Part shown: in pieces, positions 51,170-59,751 of the stretch | Position numbering within the stretch: position 1 is the first letter of the stretch | Layout: each line of letters begins with the position of its first letter | From: an uncultured Sulfitobacter sp. | GTDB taxonomy: Bacteria; Pseudomonadota; Alphaproteobacteria; Rhodobacterales; Rhodobacteraceae | Assembly (NCBI GenBank): GCA_947501805.1 | Contig: CANMXJ010000002.1 | Coordinates: 62,001-126,000, forward strand | DNA: 64,000 bases | Reading direction: 5' to 3' | Notes under the pieces: model-generated | Told to the model about the DNA's origin: nothing | The model's input: only the letters and a program-made list of their open reading frames with translations | Databases searched by the model: none | Position numbers and translations under genes: made by a program

Positions 51170-52285
51170 ATGACCCATATCGAACCGCAACCAGGCATCA
51201 TGGATATCACCCTTTATCAGGGTGGTGCATCACACTTGGCCGGCATCGAAAATGTGGTGAAACTGTCCTCTAATGAAAATCCGTTGGGGCCAAGTGACGC
51301 GGCGATCGAAGCCTTTCGGCGGGCCGCCTTCAGTTTGCACCGCTACCCGTCTTCTGATCATGCACCTTTGCGCAGCGCAATTGCCGAAGTTTATAGCATT
51401 GATGCGGAACGTATCATCTGCGGCGCTGGCTCGGACGAGATCATTGCGTTTCTCTGTCAGGCCTATGCGGGGCCGGGCAGTGAAGTGATCCACACCGAAC
51501 ATGGTTTTGGCATGTACCGGATCAGTGCGTTGGCCGCCGGGGCAACCCCTGTCGAGGTCAAGGAACGCGAACGTGTCACTGATGTTGATGCGATCCTTGC
51601 GGCCTGCACAAAAAAAACGCGTCTGGTGTTTCTTGCCAATCCGAACAACCCAACGGGGACAATGATCGGTAGCTCTGAGGTGGCACGTCTGGCAGCCGGA
51701 TTGCCCGCGCAGGTGATCCTTGTTCTGGATGGTGCCTATGCCGAGTATGTAGAAGGCTATGATGGCGGGGCGTCCCTCGTCGATGCGCGTGAAAACGTGG
51801 TTATGACGCGGACATTCTCAAAGATTTACGGACTTGGCGGGCTGCGTGTCGGATGGGGGTACGGTCCACAGGCCATTATTGATGTGCTCAACCGGGTTCG
51901 CGGGCCGTTTAACATTAGTCAGGCGTCTCTGAATGCAGCCGAAGCAGCGGTCCGCGATACGGCGTATATCGACCACTGCCGGAGCGAAAATGCGCGCTGG
52001 CGCACATGGATGGCGGATGCGCTGGCCGAAATGGGCATCCCCTCGGACGTGTCCTGTGCCAACTTTGTGTTGGCGCGCCTAACTTCTCAGGAAGAAGCAG
52101 AGGAATGTGATGCCTACCTCAAGTCTCGCGGGCTGATTGTGCGCCTGGTGGCAGGTTACAAGCTGCCCACGTCCTTACGCATTACTGTGGGGGATGAGGC
52201 ATCCTGTCGTCGCGTTGTGCATACCATTCGTCAATTCAAGGAAGGCCAGTTTCCCGAGGAGGCCGCTGATGTCACAAATCTATGA
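51170..52285 (+). CDS. hisC: Histidinol-phosphate aminotransferase
   Basis: 371 residues, PLP-dependent fold type I. It converts imidazole-acetol phosphate to histidinol phosphate, and members can also transaminate aromatic keto acids. Motifs: [20 protein letters not shown] (28-47), [35 protein letters not shown] and the PLP-lysine segment [20 protein letters not shown] near 218-237. It overlaps the next gene, a prephenate/arogenate dehydrogenase, by 17 bases. That pairing points to an aromatic amino-acid role besides histidine. Confidence 0.94.
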   Translation: MTHIEPQPGIMDITLYQGGASHLAGIENVVKLSSNENPLGPSDAAIEAFRRAAFSLHRYPSSDHAPLRSAIAEVYSIDAERIICGAGSDEIIAFLCQAYAGPGSEVIHTEHGFGMYRISALAAGATPVEVKERERVTDVDAILAACTKKTRLVFLANPNNPTGTMIGSSEVARLAAGLPAQVILVLDGAYAEYVEGYDGGASLVDARENVVMTRTFSKIYGLGGLRVGWGYGPQAIIDVLNRVRGPFNISQASLNAAEAAVRDTAYIDHCRSENARWRTWMADALAEMGIPSDVSCANFVLARLTSQEEAEECDAYLKSRGLIVRLVAGYKLPTSLRITVGDEASCRRVVHTIRQFKEGQFPEEAADVTNL

Positions 52286-53192
52286 CCGAGTCGCTTTGAT
52301 TGGTTTGGGCCTAATTGCATCCTCTATGTTTTGGGCGATGAAACGCAAAGGGCTTGCAGGTGAAGTCACCGGCTTTGCCAGATCGTCGGATACCCGAGAT
52401 ATCGCGCGCGAGATCGGTCTTTGTGATCGCGTATGTGACAGCATCACAGAGGCGGTTGAAGGCGCTGATCTGGTTGTCCTGTGTGTCCCTGTTGGCGTTA
52501 TGGGGGCTGTAGCAGCAGAAATTGCAGGTGCGCTAAAACCGGGTGCAACAGTGACTGATGTCGGCTCTGTCAAAGGGGACGTCATTGCACAGGTTGCCCC
52601 ACATCTACCTGATAAGGTTCACTTTGTTCCGGGGCATCCGCTTGCGGGTACCGAGCATTCCGGCCCGCGATCCGGCTTTGCCGAACTGTTCGACAACCGC
52701 TGGTGCCTATTGGTGCCAGTCGCGGGAACCGACCCGCAGGCAACGGCCAGATTGCGAACTTTGTGGGAAGGGCTCGGTTCATATGTCGACGAGATGGATG
52801 CAGAGCATCACGATCTGGTGCTGGCTGTCACCAGTCACGCGCCGCATTTGATTGCTTACACGATGGTCGGGGTGGCGGATGATTTGGGCCGTGTGACCGA
52901 CAGTGAAGTGATCCAGTATTCTGCTGCCGGTTTTCGCGACTTCACGCGTATTGCGGCCTCGGATCCGACCATGTGGCGCGATGTATTTCTGTCCAACAAG
53001 GACGCTACGCTCGAGATACTCGGTCGCTTCACAGAAGAGCTCTTTGCGTTGCAGCGCGCCATCCGGCAAGGGGACGGTGACCATCTGCACGCGTATTTCA
53101 CGCGCACCCGTGCCATCCGCCGCGGCATTATCGAAGCGGGGCAAGATACGGATGCGCCGAACTTTGGCCGCGGAGGCGAGCGACATAAATGA
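52269..53192 (+). CDS. Prephenate/arogenate dehydrogenase family protein
   Basis: 307 residues from the ATG at 52269. It oxidatively decarboxylates prephenate or arogenate towards tyrosine with NAD(P)+. Rossmann start [20 protein letters not shown] (8-27); [20 protein letters not shown], the family [20 protein letters not shown] near 122-141, and [20 protein letters not shown]. The fold matches the cyclohexadienyl dehydrogenase type; which substrate it prefers cannot be told. Its start lies inside hisC and its stop overlaps the extensin-family gene (ATGA), so three genes form a run. Confidence 0.92.
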   Translation: MSQIYDRVALIGLGLIASSMFWAMKRKGLAGEVTGFARSSDTRDIAREIGLCDRVCDSITEAVEGADLVVLCVPVGVMGAVAAEIAGALKPGATVTDVGSVKGDVIAQVAPHLPDKVHFVPGHPLAGTEHSGPRSGFAELFDNRWCLLVPVAGTDPQATARLRTLWEGLGSYVDEMDAEHHDLVLAVTSHAPHLIAYTMVGVADDLGRVTDSEVIQYSAAGFRDFTRIAASDPTMWRDVFLSNKDATLEILGRFTEELFALQRAIRQGDGDHLHAYFTRTRAIRRGIIEAGQDTDAPNFGRGGERHK

Positions 53193-53986
53193 TCAGGGCG
53201 GCGGTATTCAGCTTCATGATTTCTTTGGGTCAAATGGCATTGGCAGCTGATCCATCCGCGTCATTGCGCCCGGTTCCACGCGCTTCGGAAAAGGTAGAAA
53301 AACCTGCGACACTTGAACAATCCGGCGCTATCGCCCAGCCGGATCAAAACGCTGAACAACAGGATGCCAAAAAACGTGGCGGCCTGTTTTCATCTCTGCG
53401 CCCGTTGTTTCGGACACAGAAAGTCAACCGTGAAGGGCGTGCGCGTCAGCAATTGCTCAAGAAAGGTGCGGTTTGCGGTGATGTCGCGATTCAGGGCGAA
53501 CCTGTGGGCCGCGTTACTGGCAAAATCCGTGGCTGCGTTATCGAAGATGCGGTGCGTGTACGCTCTGTTTCCGGTGTTGGGTTAAGCCAGAAATCGGTGA
53601 TGGATTGCAAAACTGCGGATGCCCTGAAGACCTGGCTGAACTCAGCGGCCAAGCCCGCGCTTGCCAAAAAAGGCGGGGGGCTGCAGTCGTTGAAAGTTGC
53701 CGCGCATTATGCCTGCCGGCCCCGAAATAACCAGAAAGGCGCAAAATTGTCGGAACACGGCAAAGGACGCGCCATTGATATTTCGGGGTTTCGTTTGGTG
53801 GATGGCACCGATGTGACAGTGCTCAACGGCTGGAATGCCAGCCGTTTTTCAAAAGCCATGCGACAGATGCACAAGGGGGCATGCGGGCCGTTTGGCACGG
53901 TGCTTGGCCCCAAAGCCAACCGGTTTCATCGCGATCATTTTCATTTTGACACAGCGCGATATCGTTCGGGCAGCTATTGCAAGTAG
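53189..53986 (+). CDS. Extensin-like C-domain (M15-related) exported protein
   Basis: 265 residues. A signal peptide (about 1-20, RAAVFSFMISLGQMALAA) leads to a proline/charged linker (about 25-80). The Extensin-like C domain follows with CGDVAIQGEPVGRVTGKIRG, YACRPRNNQKGAKLSEHGKG and RAIDISGFRLVDGTDVTVLN, ending RDHFHFDTARYRSGSYCK. The SEHGKGRAID and HFH patterns match the zinc-binding His/Asp set of MD-clan peptidases, so a murein D,D- or L,D-peptidase activity is inferred. Two cysteine pairs suggest disulfides. It overlaps tyrA by 4 bases and abuts the convergent DUF2125 gene. Confidence 0.88.
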   Translation: MIRAAVFSFMISLGQMALAADPSASLRPVPRASEKVEKPATLEQSGAIAQPDQNAEQQDAKKRGGLFSSLRPLFRTQKVNREGRARQQLLKKGAVCGDVAIQGEPVGRVTGKIRGCVIEDAVRVRSVSGVGLSQKSVMDCKTADALKTWLNSAAKPALAKKGGGLQSLKVAAHYACRPRNNQKGAKLSEHGKGRAIDISGFRLVDGTDVTVLNGWNASRFSKAMRQMHKGACGPFGTVLGPKANRFHRDHFHFDTARYRSGSYCK

Positions 53987-54997
53987 TTAACGTACGAAAA
54001 GACGCGGTGCCGGACCAAGCGGGATTCCACTTAGAAGCATTGCGCCGTCCTTAAACAAGAGCCTTAGTTCCAGATTGTCGGGGTTGTCCCCCCGATTTGC
54101 CAATGCACCAAGAACGAGCCCAATCTGTTTTCGTTGATCTGACTTGAGAAGTCCACCTTTTCCTGCGAATTCAAGTGCTTGTTGCCAGTTGTCAATTGAA
54201 AGAGACAAGTCGCCTTCCGGTATTCCGTTCGTGCTGATGCTTAGGTGACCTTGCCCGCTCACTCTTAATGAACCCCAGATTGCGTCCAGTCTGCGAAAAG
54301 CCACAACGCTGGGCAATGGGCGGTTTTCTAGGGCAAAACGGTCAAGTGGTTGATCAAATGTAATGTCTCCCTCACCGGTAAAGACTTCGAAAGCGCTTGG
54401 CCATTCCGCGGGGAGATCAAACATCGCGCGCAGCGTATCACCGGGAACCAACTCGTCAGCGTTGATGGAAAACCCGTAGCTGTATGCTTGTGTGCTGTCT
54501 TGCTTGAACTCAACATCAAATGATTTTCCCGAGGCCAGATTGCCAGACACCATGTTGATTTGCCATGGGCCGCTGGTTGCGTTGAATTCTCTTAACCCCA
54601 GTGCCATTTTGGGATGCAAGCGCAAGGTGATCTCTCCCTCGCGCGCGCGCATGAACAAGGAAAGCCCATTGGCACCGCTGAGCGCAATCGGAGTTTGAGG
54701 TAAGGATAATGTGATATCACCGGGCCAATAGACGGGGGCACTTAGCCGGATATCTTTGGCTTGCGTACCACGTCCGGTCTTTGGATCAGAAAGTGTCAGC
54801 GCCCCCAATGTCGTCTTGAAGGAAAAGGGAAACCCGTCGACTGCAATGGAATCAACTTCGACTTGCCAGCCTTGCGCACGCATATCCGACAACCAGCCCG
54901 CAACCCCACGTTCGATAAGAGTTGATGCAAACCACCACAAACCGCACCAAAGAAGCGTCAGCACAACAAGTATCTTCACCAGCCAGCCCACCTGCAA
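53987..54997 (-). CDS. DUF2125 domain protein
   Basis: 336 residues. An N-terminal span (about 6-26, LVKILVVLTLLWCGLWWFAS) and the diagnostic start of the domain, LIERGVAGWLSDMRAQGWQV, identify DUF2125. The remainder is periplasmic beta-rich sequence (VDSIAVDGFPFSFKTTLGAL, VYWPGDITLSLPQTPIALSG). The family is alphaproteobacterial and poorly characterised, usually thought to be envelope-associated. Its stop abuts the extensin-family stop. It is divergent from chaC across 61 bases. Confidence 0.9.
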   Translation of the reverse strand: MQVGWLVKILVVLTLLWCGLWWFASTLIERGVAGWLSDMRAQGWQVEVDSIAVDGFPFSFKTTLGALTLSDPKTGRGTQAKDIRLSAPVYWPGDITLSLPQTPIALSGANGLSLFMRAREGEITLRLHPKMALGLREFNATSGPWQINMVSGNLASGKSFDVEFKQDSTQAYSYGFSINADELVPGDTLRAMFDLPAEWPSAFEVFTGEGDITFDQPLDRFALENRPLPSVVAFRRLDAIWGSLRVSGQGHLSISTNGIPEGDLSLSIDNWQQALEFAGKGGLLKSDQRKQIGLVLGALANRGDNPDNLELRLLFKDGAMLLSGIPLGPAPRLFVR

Positions 54998-55058
54998 TTC
55001 CTCTTTAACTCACGCGTCAGATGCGGTTTACGCAAGTGGGCAACAAAGGACCAGTGTG

Positions 55059-55589
55059 ATGGCAATGTGGGTGTTCGGATACGGATCGCTTCTGTGGAAC
55101 CCGGGCTTTGAAGTGGCGGAAAGCGTCATCGGCAGCTTGCCGGGGTATGGACGGTCGTTCTGCATGCGGTCGATCCACCATCGCGGCACGGTGCAGGATC
55201 CCGGTCTGGTTCTGGCACTGGATGAGCAACCGCAAGGAGCATGTTCCGGGATGGCCTTGCGTGTGAACCCCGGGGTGGAAGACGCGACCCTTGAATATCT
55301 GCGCGAGCGCGAACTCATTTCATCGGCCTATCTGGAAAAGAACCTTAGTGTGTCCTTAAGCGACGGGCGTGTAGTCGAGGCGGTTGTTTATGTGATTGAT
55401 GAAAGTCACGAACAATATTGCGGAGGATTGTCTCTGGAAGAGCAAGCACAGATCATCGCGAAGGCGGTTGGTGGGCGTGGCCCGAACACCGAGTATCTGT
55501 ACAACACCGCGGACCATCTGCGTGACGTCGGGCTAAAGGACGCAGACCTTGATTGGCTACATCAACGGGTAAAGATGCTCGCATCATAA
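55059..55589 (+). CDS. chaC: Glutathione-specific gamma-glutamylcyclotransferase
   Basis: 176 residues from the ATG at 55059. It cleaves glutathione to 5-oxoproline and Cys-Gly. ChaC pattern: MWVFGYGSLLWNPGFEVAES (3-22) with the YGSL substrate loop, the SIHHRGT stretch near 44, and the catalytic-Glu helix LEYLRERELISSAYLE near 84-99. C-terminal GPNTEYLYNTADHLRDVGLK is also typical. With gshA at 7.3 kb it completes a synthesis/degradation pair, though the genes are unlinked. ATG and the following ATG are two codons apart; either could start. Confidence 0.92.
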   Translation: MAMWVFGYGSLLWNPGFEVAESVIGSLPGYGRSFCMRSIHHRGTVQDPGLVLALDEQPQGACSGMALRVNPGVEDATLEYLRERELISSAYLEKNLSVSLSDGRVVEAVVYVIDESHEQYCGGLSLEEQAQIIAKAVGGRGPNTEYLYNTADHLRDVGLKDADLDWLHQRVKMLAS

Positions 55590-55622
55590 AACCTTGGCAA
55601 AACAGGCAGGTTTCAGTGTAAT

Positions 55623-55649
55623 CTGACCCAAGAGCAGTAAACGGGTCAG
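55623..55649 (+). other. Hairpin reaching into the ribosome site of the MotA-like gene
   Basis: CTGACCC (55623-55629) and GGGTCAG (55643-55649) form a perfect 7-base stem with a 13-base loop. The 3' arm ends at the first bases of the ribosome site (AGGAG, 55648-55652), so folding would partly cover it. The ATG follows at 55663. It may tune translation of the MotA-like/MotB-like pair. Confidence 0.4.
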
Positions 55650-55662
55650 GAGTAACGACCTA

Positions 55663-56871
55663 ATGGCGCAAACAGAGCGCACAACGAAGCTACAGTTTTC
55701 CCAACCGGTGCGTCAGGTGTCCCTGATGTTCATCGTCTTGGGGCTGTCAGGGTTTGGCGCATTTATTGCTTTGCCGTCGGTTTATCCGATTTTTGCACCC
55801 AACCTGTACCTCAACGGCGTTATCCTGTTGGTCTTCTTTATCGGCGTCCTTGCGTGTTTTTATCAGGTTTACCAGTTGATCGGGTCAGTGCGCTGGATCG
55901 AAAACTTCGCCTCTGACAAGCCTGACCCTGAAACAATGGCGCCTCAGCTTTTGGCCCCGCTGGCGGCTTTGCTGCGCACACGCGGTGCCCGTATGCAGGT
56001 TTCTGCGACCTCGACGCGTTCCATTCTGGATTCGGTTTCTACCCGGATTGACGAAGCGCGAGAGATCACCCGCTACATCGTCAACATGTTGATTTTTCTC
56101 GGCCTTCTAGGCACATTCTACGGCCTTGCCACAACAGTTCCGGCCGTTGTGGACACGATCCGCAGCCTTGCTCCGTCCGAGGGCGAAGACGGTGTTGACG
56201 TGTTTTCCAAGCTGATGACCGGACTGGAAGCACAACTGGGCGGCATGGGTGTGGCCTTTGGCTCGTCCCTGTTGGGCTTGGCGGGGTCACTTGTCGTCGG
56301 CCTGTTGGAGCTTTTTGCCGGACATGGCCAGAACCGCTTTTATCAAGAACTGGAAGACTGGCTCAGCTCGATTACCCGCGTCGGTTTCAGCGCCGGAGAA
56401 GAGGCGACAGGGGAGCAAAATGCCATGGCAGGTGTGGTTGACCATATGGCCGAGCAGATGGAGAGTTTGCGCACAATGTTCGCAGATTCCGACGCCAGCC
56501 GCACCGAAGTGGACGAGAAACTTGGCAAACTGGCGGATGCCGTAGATCGCATGACGGAGCGGATGCAGGTTGATCATGGATCGACAACTGCGCTTGAACG
56601 GATCGCAAGTGGGCAAGAACGCATGATTTTAGCACTTGAGGCACAAGAGCCGCAGGGTGATGGAATAGACGCAGAAAGCCGCATGCGCCTGCGTTCGATC
56701 GACGTCCAGATGTTGCGTATTCTAGAAGAAATTTCAGCTGGACGCCAAGAGACAATGGCGGAATTGCGCCACGACATTGCGTCTCTGGCAAAAGCGATTT
56801 CTGCACCGCGCCCTGCCACATCGCAACGACGTGTGCGGACACCTGACAAGCCGGGTGGAGGGGAGCGCTAA
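55663..56871 (+). CDS. MotA/TolQ/ExbB-family proton channel protein
   Basis: 402 residues. Four membrane segments: about 18-44 (VSLMFIVLGLSGFGAFIALP), 49-70 (LNGVILLVFFIGVLACFYQV), 135-158 (IVNMLIFLGLLGTFYGLATT) and near 195-222 (MGVAFGSSLLGLAGSLVVGL). The third and fourth carry the Thr/Gly/Ser pattern of stator channel helices. The C-terminal 180 residues are cytoplasmic and helical (MAEQMESLRTMFADSDASRT). It should form a pentamer around the MotB-like partner encoded immediately downstream (ATG directly after this stop). A biopolymer-transport or ZorA-like role is possible. Confidence 0.9.
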   Translation: MAQTERTTKLQFSQPVRQVSLMFIVLGLSGFGAFIALPSVYPIFAPNLYLNGVILLVFFIGVLACFYQVYQLIGSVRWIENFASDKPDPETMAPQLLAPLAALLRTRGARMQVSATSTRSILDSVSTRIDEAREITRYIVNMLIFLGLLGTFYGLATTVPAVVDTIRSLAPSEGEDGVDVFSKLMTGLEAQLGGMGVAFGSSLLGLAGSLVVGLLELFAGHGQNRFYQELEDWLSSITRVGFSAGEEATGEQNAMAGVVDHMAEQMESLRTMFADSDASRTEVDEKLGKLADAVDRMTERMQVDHGSTTALERIASGQERMILALEAQEPQGDGIDAESRMRLRSIDVQMLRILEEISAGRQETMAELRHDIASLAKAISAPRPATSQRRVRTPDKPGGGER

Positions 56872-58755
56872 ATGGCCCTTTCTCGCAGGACTGGTTCGCG
56901 TTTTCAAAGCTCGATCTGGCCCGGTTTTGTAGATGCGATGACGGGATTGTTGCTGGTTCTGATGTTTGTCTTAACCATCTTTATGGTGGTGCAATTTGTC
57001 TTGACGGAACGAATCACGGGACAGGAAACAGAACTCAATGTGCTTTCAGGTGAGGTCGCGGCCCTTGCGCAGGCATTGGGACTTGAAGAAACCGCAAACG
57101 CACAACTTGAGGAGCGATTGGGAGCGTTATCGGCTTCGCTGACATCCGCACAGGATCAGGTGTCACGGCAGGAGTCACTGATTGCGTCATTGACAGCGGA
57201 GCGGGACAGGCAAGCGGTGGAATTGCAGGCCGCTGATGGGCAGATCACGCAGTTCGAAGCCCAGGTTGCAGGTTTGCTGGCTGACCGCGACCGGGATGTG
57301 ACCACGATTGCGGAGCTTGAAGGCCGGGAAGCACAGTTGTTGAGCGATCAGGAGGCGTTGAACCTTGCCCTGAGTACTGCCCGTAGTGAAGTGGATGCGC
57401 AGGCAGAGTTGGCGCGCCTTGCAGCCGCCCGTCGTGAGGCATTGGATGCATTGGTCGCTGATTTACGTGTCCGAAATGCAGATGCCGAGGCGCAAGTGTC
57501 CGATCTGCAGGATAAAGTGGCCCAAAGTGCAGAGGCATTGAGTGTTGAAGAAAGCGCACGGCTTGCCGAGGCTGCAGCGGCCGAGGCCTTGCGCAGCCGA
57601 CTTGAGAATGCAGATGCTGAGTTGACAGCAATGACATTGGCGCTGGAGACGCAGCGCAAGGAAGCTGAGGATACTTTAACGCTATTGGCAGCTGCGCGCG
57701 CGGCAACGGGTGATCTGGATGCGCGGTTGGCAGAGGCATTGATCCGCTTGCAAGACGCAGACGCGGCAGCTCTTGTTGCGGCTGAAACGCAGACCGATCT
57801 TGCAATGGCGCAGCAGGAGATTGTCGAGCTCAGGGGCAAAATCGCTGCGCAAGAACAAACCGTAGAAGGGCTTGAAACGGACAGTGACACGCTGCGCGCG
57901 CAATTGGTTGCGGCGGTAGCTGCCCGCCTTGCGGCCGAGAATGCGGTGCGGGATCGGAGTTCGGACGTTGCAAAACAGTCGGCGTTGCTGGCAGCAGCGC
58001 GCGCTGCACTCAGTGAAGAGGAAGCGACAAGTGCCGCAGCTCAGCGCCAAACAGAGCTTTTGAATCAACAAGTTGCAGTTTTGCGCACGCAGCTTGGAAA
58101 TTTACAGGCGCTGCTTGATGACGCTGTTGCGCGCGATGCGGCAAAATCCGTCGAGCTGCAATCGCTTGGATCTGACTTGAACACCGCACTTGCACGGGTT
58201 GCTGCCGAGCAAAGCCGCCTCGCTAAGTTCGAAGCTGCCGAGCGTGCACGATTGGAAGCAGAGGCCGCTGCGTTGCAGGAGAAAACCAAGGATCTTGAAC
58301 AGTACCGCTCGGAATTTTTTGGCCGTCTGCGGGAGGTTTTGGGTGCTCAGGAGGGTGTGCGGATTGAAGGGGACCGGTTTGTGTTCTCTTCGGAAGTTTT
58401 GTTTCCACCGGGGGGCGCTGTTCTGTCCCAAGAAGGGCGTGGGGAAATTGCCAAGGTTGCCGACATTTTGCGTTCGGTGGCAGATGACATTCCACAAGAG
58501 ATCGACTGGGTCATCCGGGTCGACGGGCATACAGACAACGTGCCGCTGTCCGGAGCAGGCGCGTTCTCGGATAATTGGGAGTTAAGTCAGGGACGCGCCC
58601 TTTCGGTGGTCAAGTACATGATTAACTTTTTAGGTATTCCGCCGGACCGTTTGGCGGCAAACGGTTTCGGGCAATATCAACCTGTGGCACTGGGCAACAG
58701 CAGCGAGGCGCGTGCACAGAACCGCCGGATCGAGTTGAAATTCACCGAAAAATAG
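56872..58755 (+). CDS. MotB/OmpA-like stator partner with giant periplasmic coiled coil
   Basis: 627 residues. Short cytoplasmic tail, one span at about 17-45 (WPGFVDAMTGLLLVLMFVLT) with Asp21 placed like the proton-carrying Asp of MotB/ExbD. Then about 425 residues of Ala/Glu/Gln/Arg-rich helix (residues ~46-470) with heptads throughout. Finally an OmpA-type peptidoglycan-binding domain with IRVDGHTDNVPLSGAGAFSD, NWELSQGRALSVVKYMI and NRRIELKF. The coil is on this subunit, not on the MotA-like one, unlike Zorya ZorA. The gene starts directly after its partner. The next gene is an M23 peptidase on the other strand. Confidence 0.9.
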   Translation: MALSRRTGSRFQSSIWPGFVDAMTGLLLVLMFVLTIFMVVQFVLTERITGQETELNVLSGEVAALAQALGLEETANAQLEERLGALSASLTSAQDQVSRQESLIASLTAERDRQAVELQAADGQITQFEAQVAGLLADRDRDVTTIAELEGREAQLLSDQEALNLALSTARSEVDAQAELARLAAARREALDALVADLRVRNADAEAQVSDLQDKVAQSAEALSVEESARLAEAAAAEALRSRLENADAELTAMTLALETQRKEAEDTLTLLAAARAATGDLDARLAEALIRLQDADAAALVAAETQTDLAMAQQEIVELRGKIAAQEQTVEGLETDSDTLRAQLVAAVAARLAAENAVRDRSSDVAKQSALLAAARAALSEEEATSAAAQRQTELLNQQVAVLRTQLGNLQALLDDAVARDAAKSVELQSLGSDLNTALARVAAEQSRLAKFEAAERARLEAEAAALQEKTKDLEQYRSEFFGRLREVLGAQEGVRIEGDRFVFSSEVLFPPGGAVLSQEGRGEIAKVADILRSVADDIPQEIDWVIRVDGHTDNVPLSGAGAFSDNWELSQGRALSVVKYMINFLGIPPDRLAANGFGQYQPVALGNSSEARAQNRRIELKFTEK

Positions 58756-58779
58756 AAATCTTCTCGGGACAGAAGGCAC

Positions 58780-59751
58780 CTATTTTACTTCAAGTTGAGT
58801 TTCTTTTGTATCAATCACTTTACCGTCCCGCAAAAGCGTTGCTGTTCCCAGATAGATCCCGCGTGCCCAAGGCGTATCTCCACGGCGTTTTTTGCCTACC
58901 GCGCGGTAAGCTTGGGCGTGACGACGCTCCAACGCGGAGTCTTTACTAAGGATCTTTCCATCAGGGCCGGAGATTTGCAGACGGATGACGTCATCCTTCT
59001 GCGTGCCATAGGTAAAACCGTAAATGACAATGGCCGACGCGTCGGTGCGCAGCACATCAACTGCGGCACTTCCCGCCTTCACGTCTTCATAGCTTGGCAA
59101 ACCGGCGCTGAAACCCAAATCAATAAGGCCGCCGGGTGAAAAAGCGGGGGGGTGGGCCCAAAGTGTGCTGTCGCCGGGTGAATTACATGTGACTATTCCG
59201 TCGGGATCAAACGGGTCTACCGGTTTGCCTCCCTGTCGAACGGACAGGTGCAGATGCGGGAATTCGGCGCGGCCTGACTGGCCAATTTCTCCCAAAACAT
59301 CACCAGCATTCACTGTTTGATCATTTCGGATCGCGATACTACCTTGCTTAAGGTGGCAATATTGCGTTTCCCAACCGCCGGGATGGACCAGAACAACGCC
59401 GTTCCCGCATTCCTTACCCTCTATCGCGGCAGCAGTTTCCTTGTTGTAACCAGTATCTGGCATGCCTTCGCGAAATCCGCGCACGCGTCCGTCAGCTGCT
59501 GCAAAGACCTTGACGCCGGCTTCCATGTGTTTGCGCGTGGGCAATGCAAAATCGGTGCCTTTGTGGCCGTCGTAGCTAAGCTTGCTGCATTGATAGTCGC
59601 TAAATCCGTCGCTTGGGTCGCGGTCCATGTACTGCTGAATATAGCAGCCGTCACCCAAAGTGCAGTCTACCGGGAACTGCAATGAAAGGTCCTCCGCCAG
59701 AGCGATGCTGGCGAAGGGTAAGGTCAAGGCCCAAAGACCCTTCTGGATCAT
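58780..59751 (-). CDS. M23 family metallopeptidase (LytM domain)
   Basis: 323 residues. Signal peptide ([20 protein letters not shown]). The LytM zinc site is seen at SYDGHKGTDFALPTRKHMEA (His and Asp near 63-67) and HLHLSVRQGGKPVDPFDPDG (HxH near 167-169), with VFAADGRVRGFREG between. The last 120 residues form an extra beta domain (IVIYGFTYGTQKDDVIRLQI). With intact ligands it is probably an active endopeptidase on murein cross-links. It overlaps the end of clpA by 4 bases, same strand, and converges with the coiled-coil stator gene over 24 bases. Confidence 0.93.
   Translation of the reverse strand: MIQKGLWALTLPFASIALAEDLSLQFPVDCTLGDGCYIQQYMDRDPSDGFSDYQCSKLSYDGHKGTDFALPTRKHMEAGVKVFAAADGRVRGFREGMPDTGYNKETAAAIEGKECGNGVVLVHPGGWETQYCHLKQGSIAIRNDQTVNAGDVLGEIGQSGRAEFPHLHLSVRQGGKPVDPFDPDGIVTCNSPGDSTLWAHPPAFSPGGLIDLGFSAGLPSYEDVKAGSAAVDVLRTDASAIVIYGFTYGTQKDDVIRLQISGPDGKILSKDSALERRHAQAYRAVGKKRRGDTPWARGIYLGTATLLRDGKVIDTKETQLEVK

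Noticed and set aside
55663..58755. Zorya defence system
   Set aside because: The MotA/MotB-like pair is similar in plan, but no helicase/nuclease genes (ZorC, ZorD or ZorE types) are adjacent and the long coil is on the wrong subunit. Kept as a finding, not annotated as Zorya.
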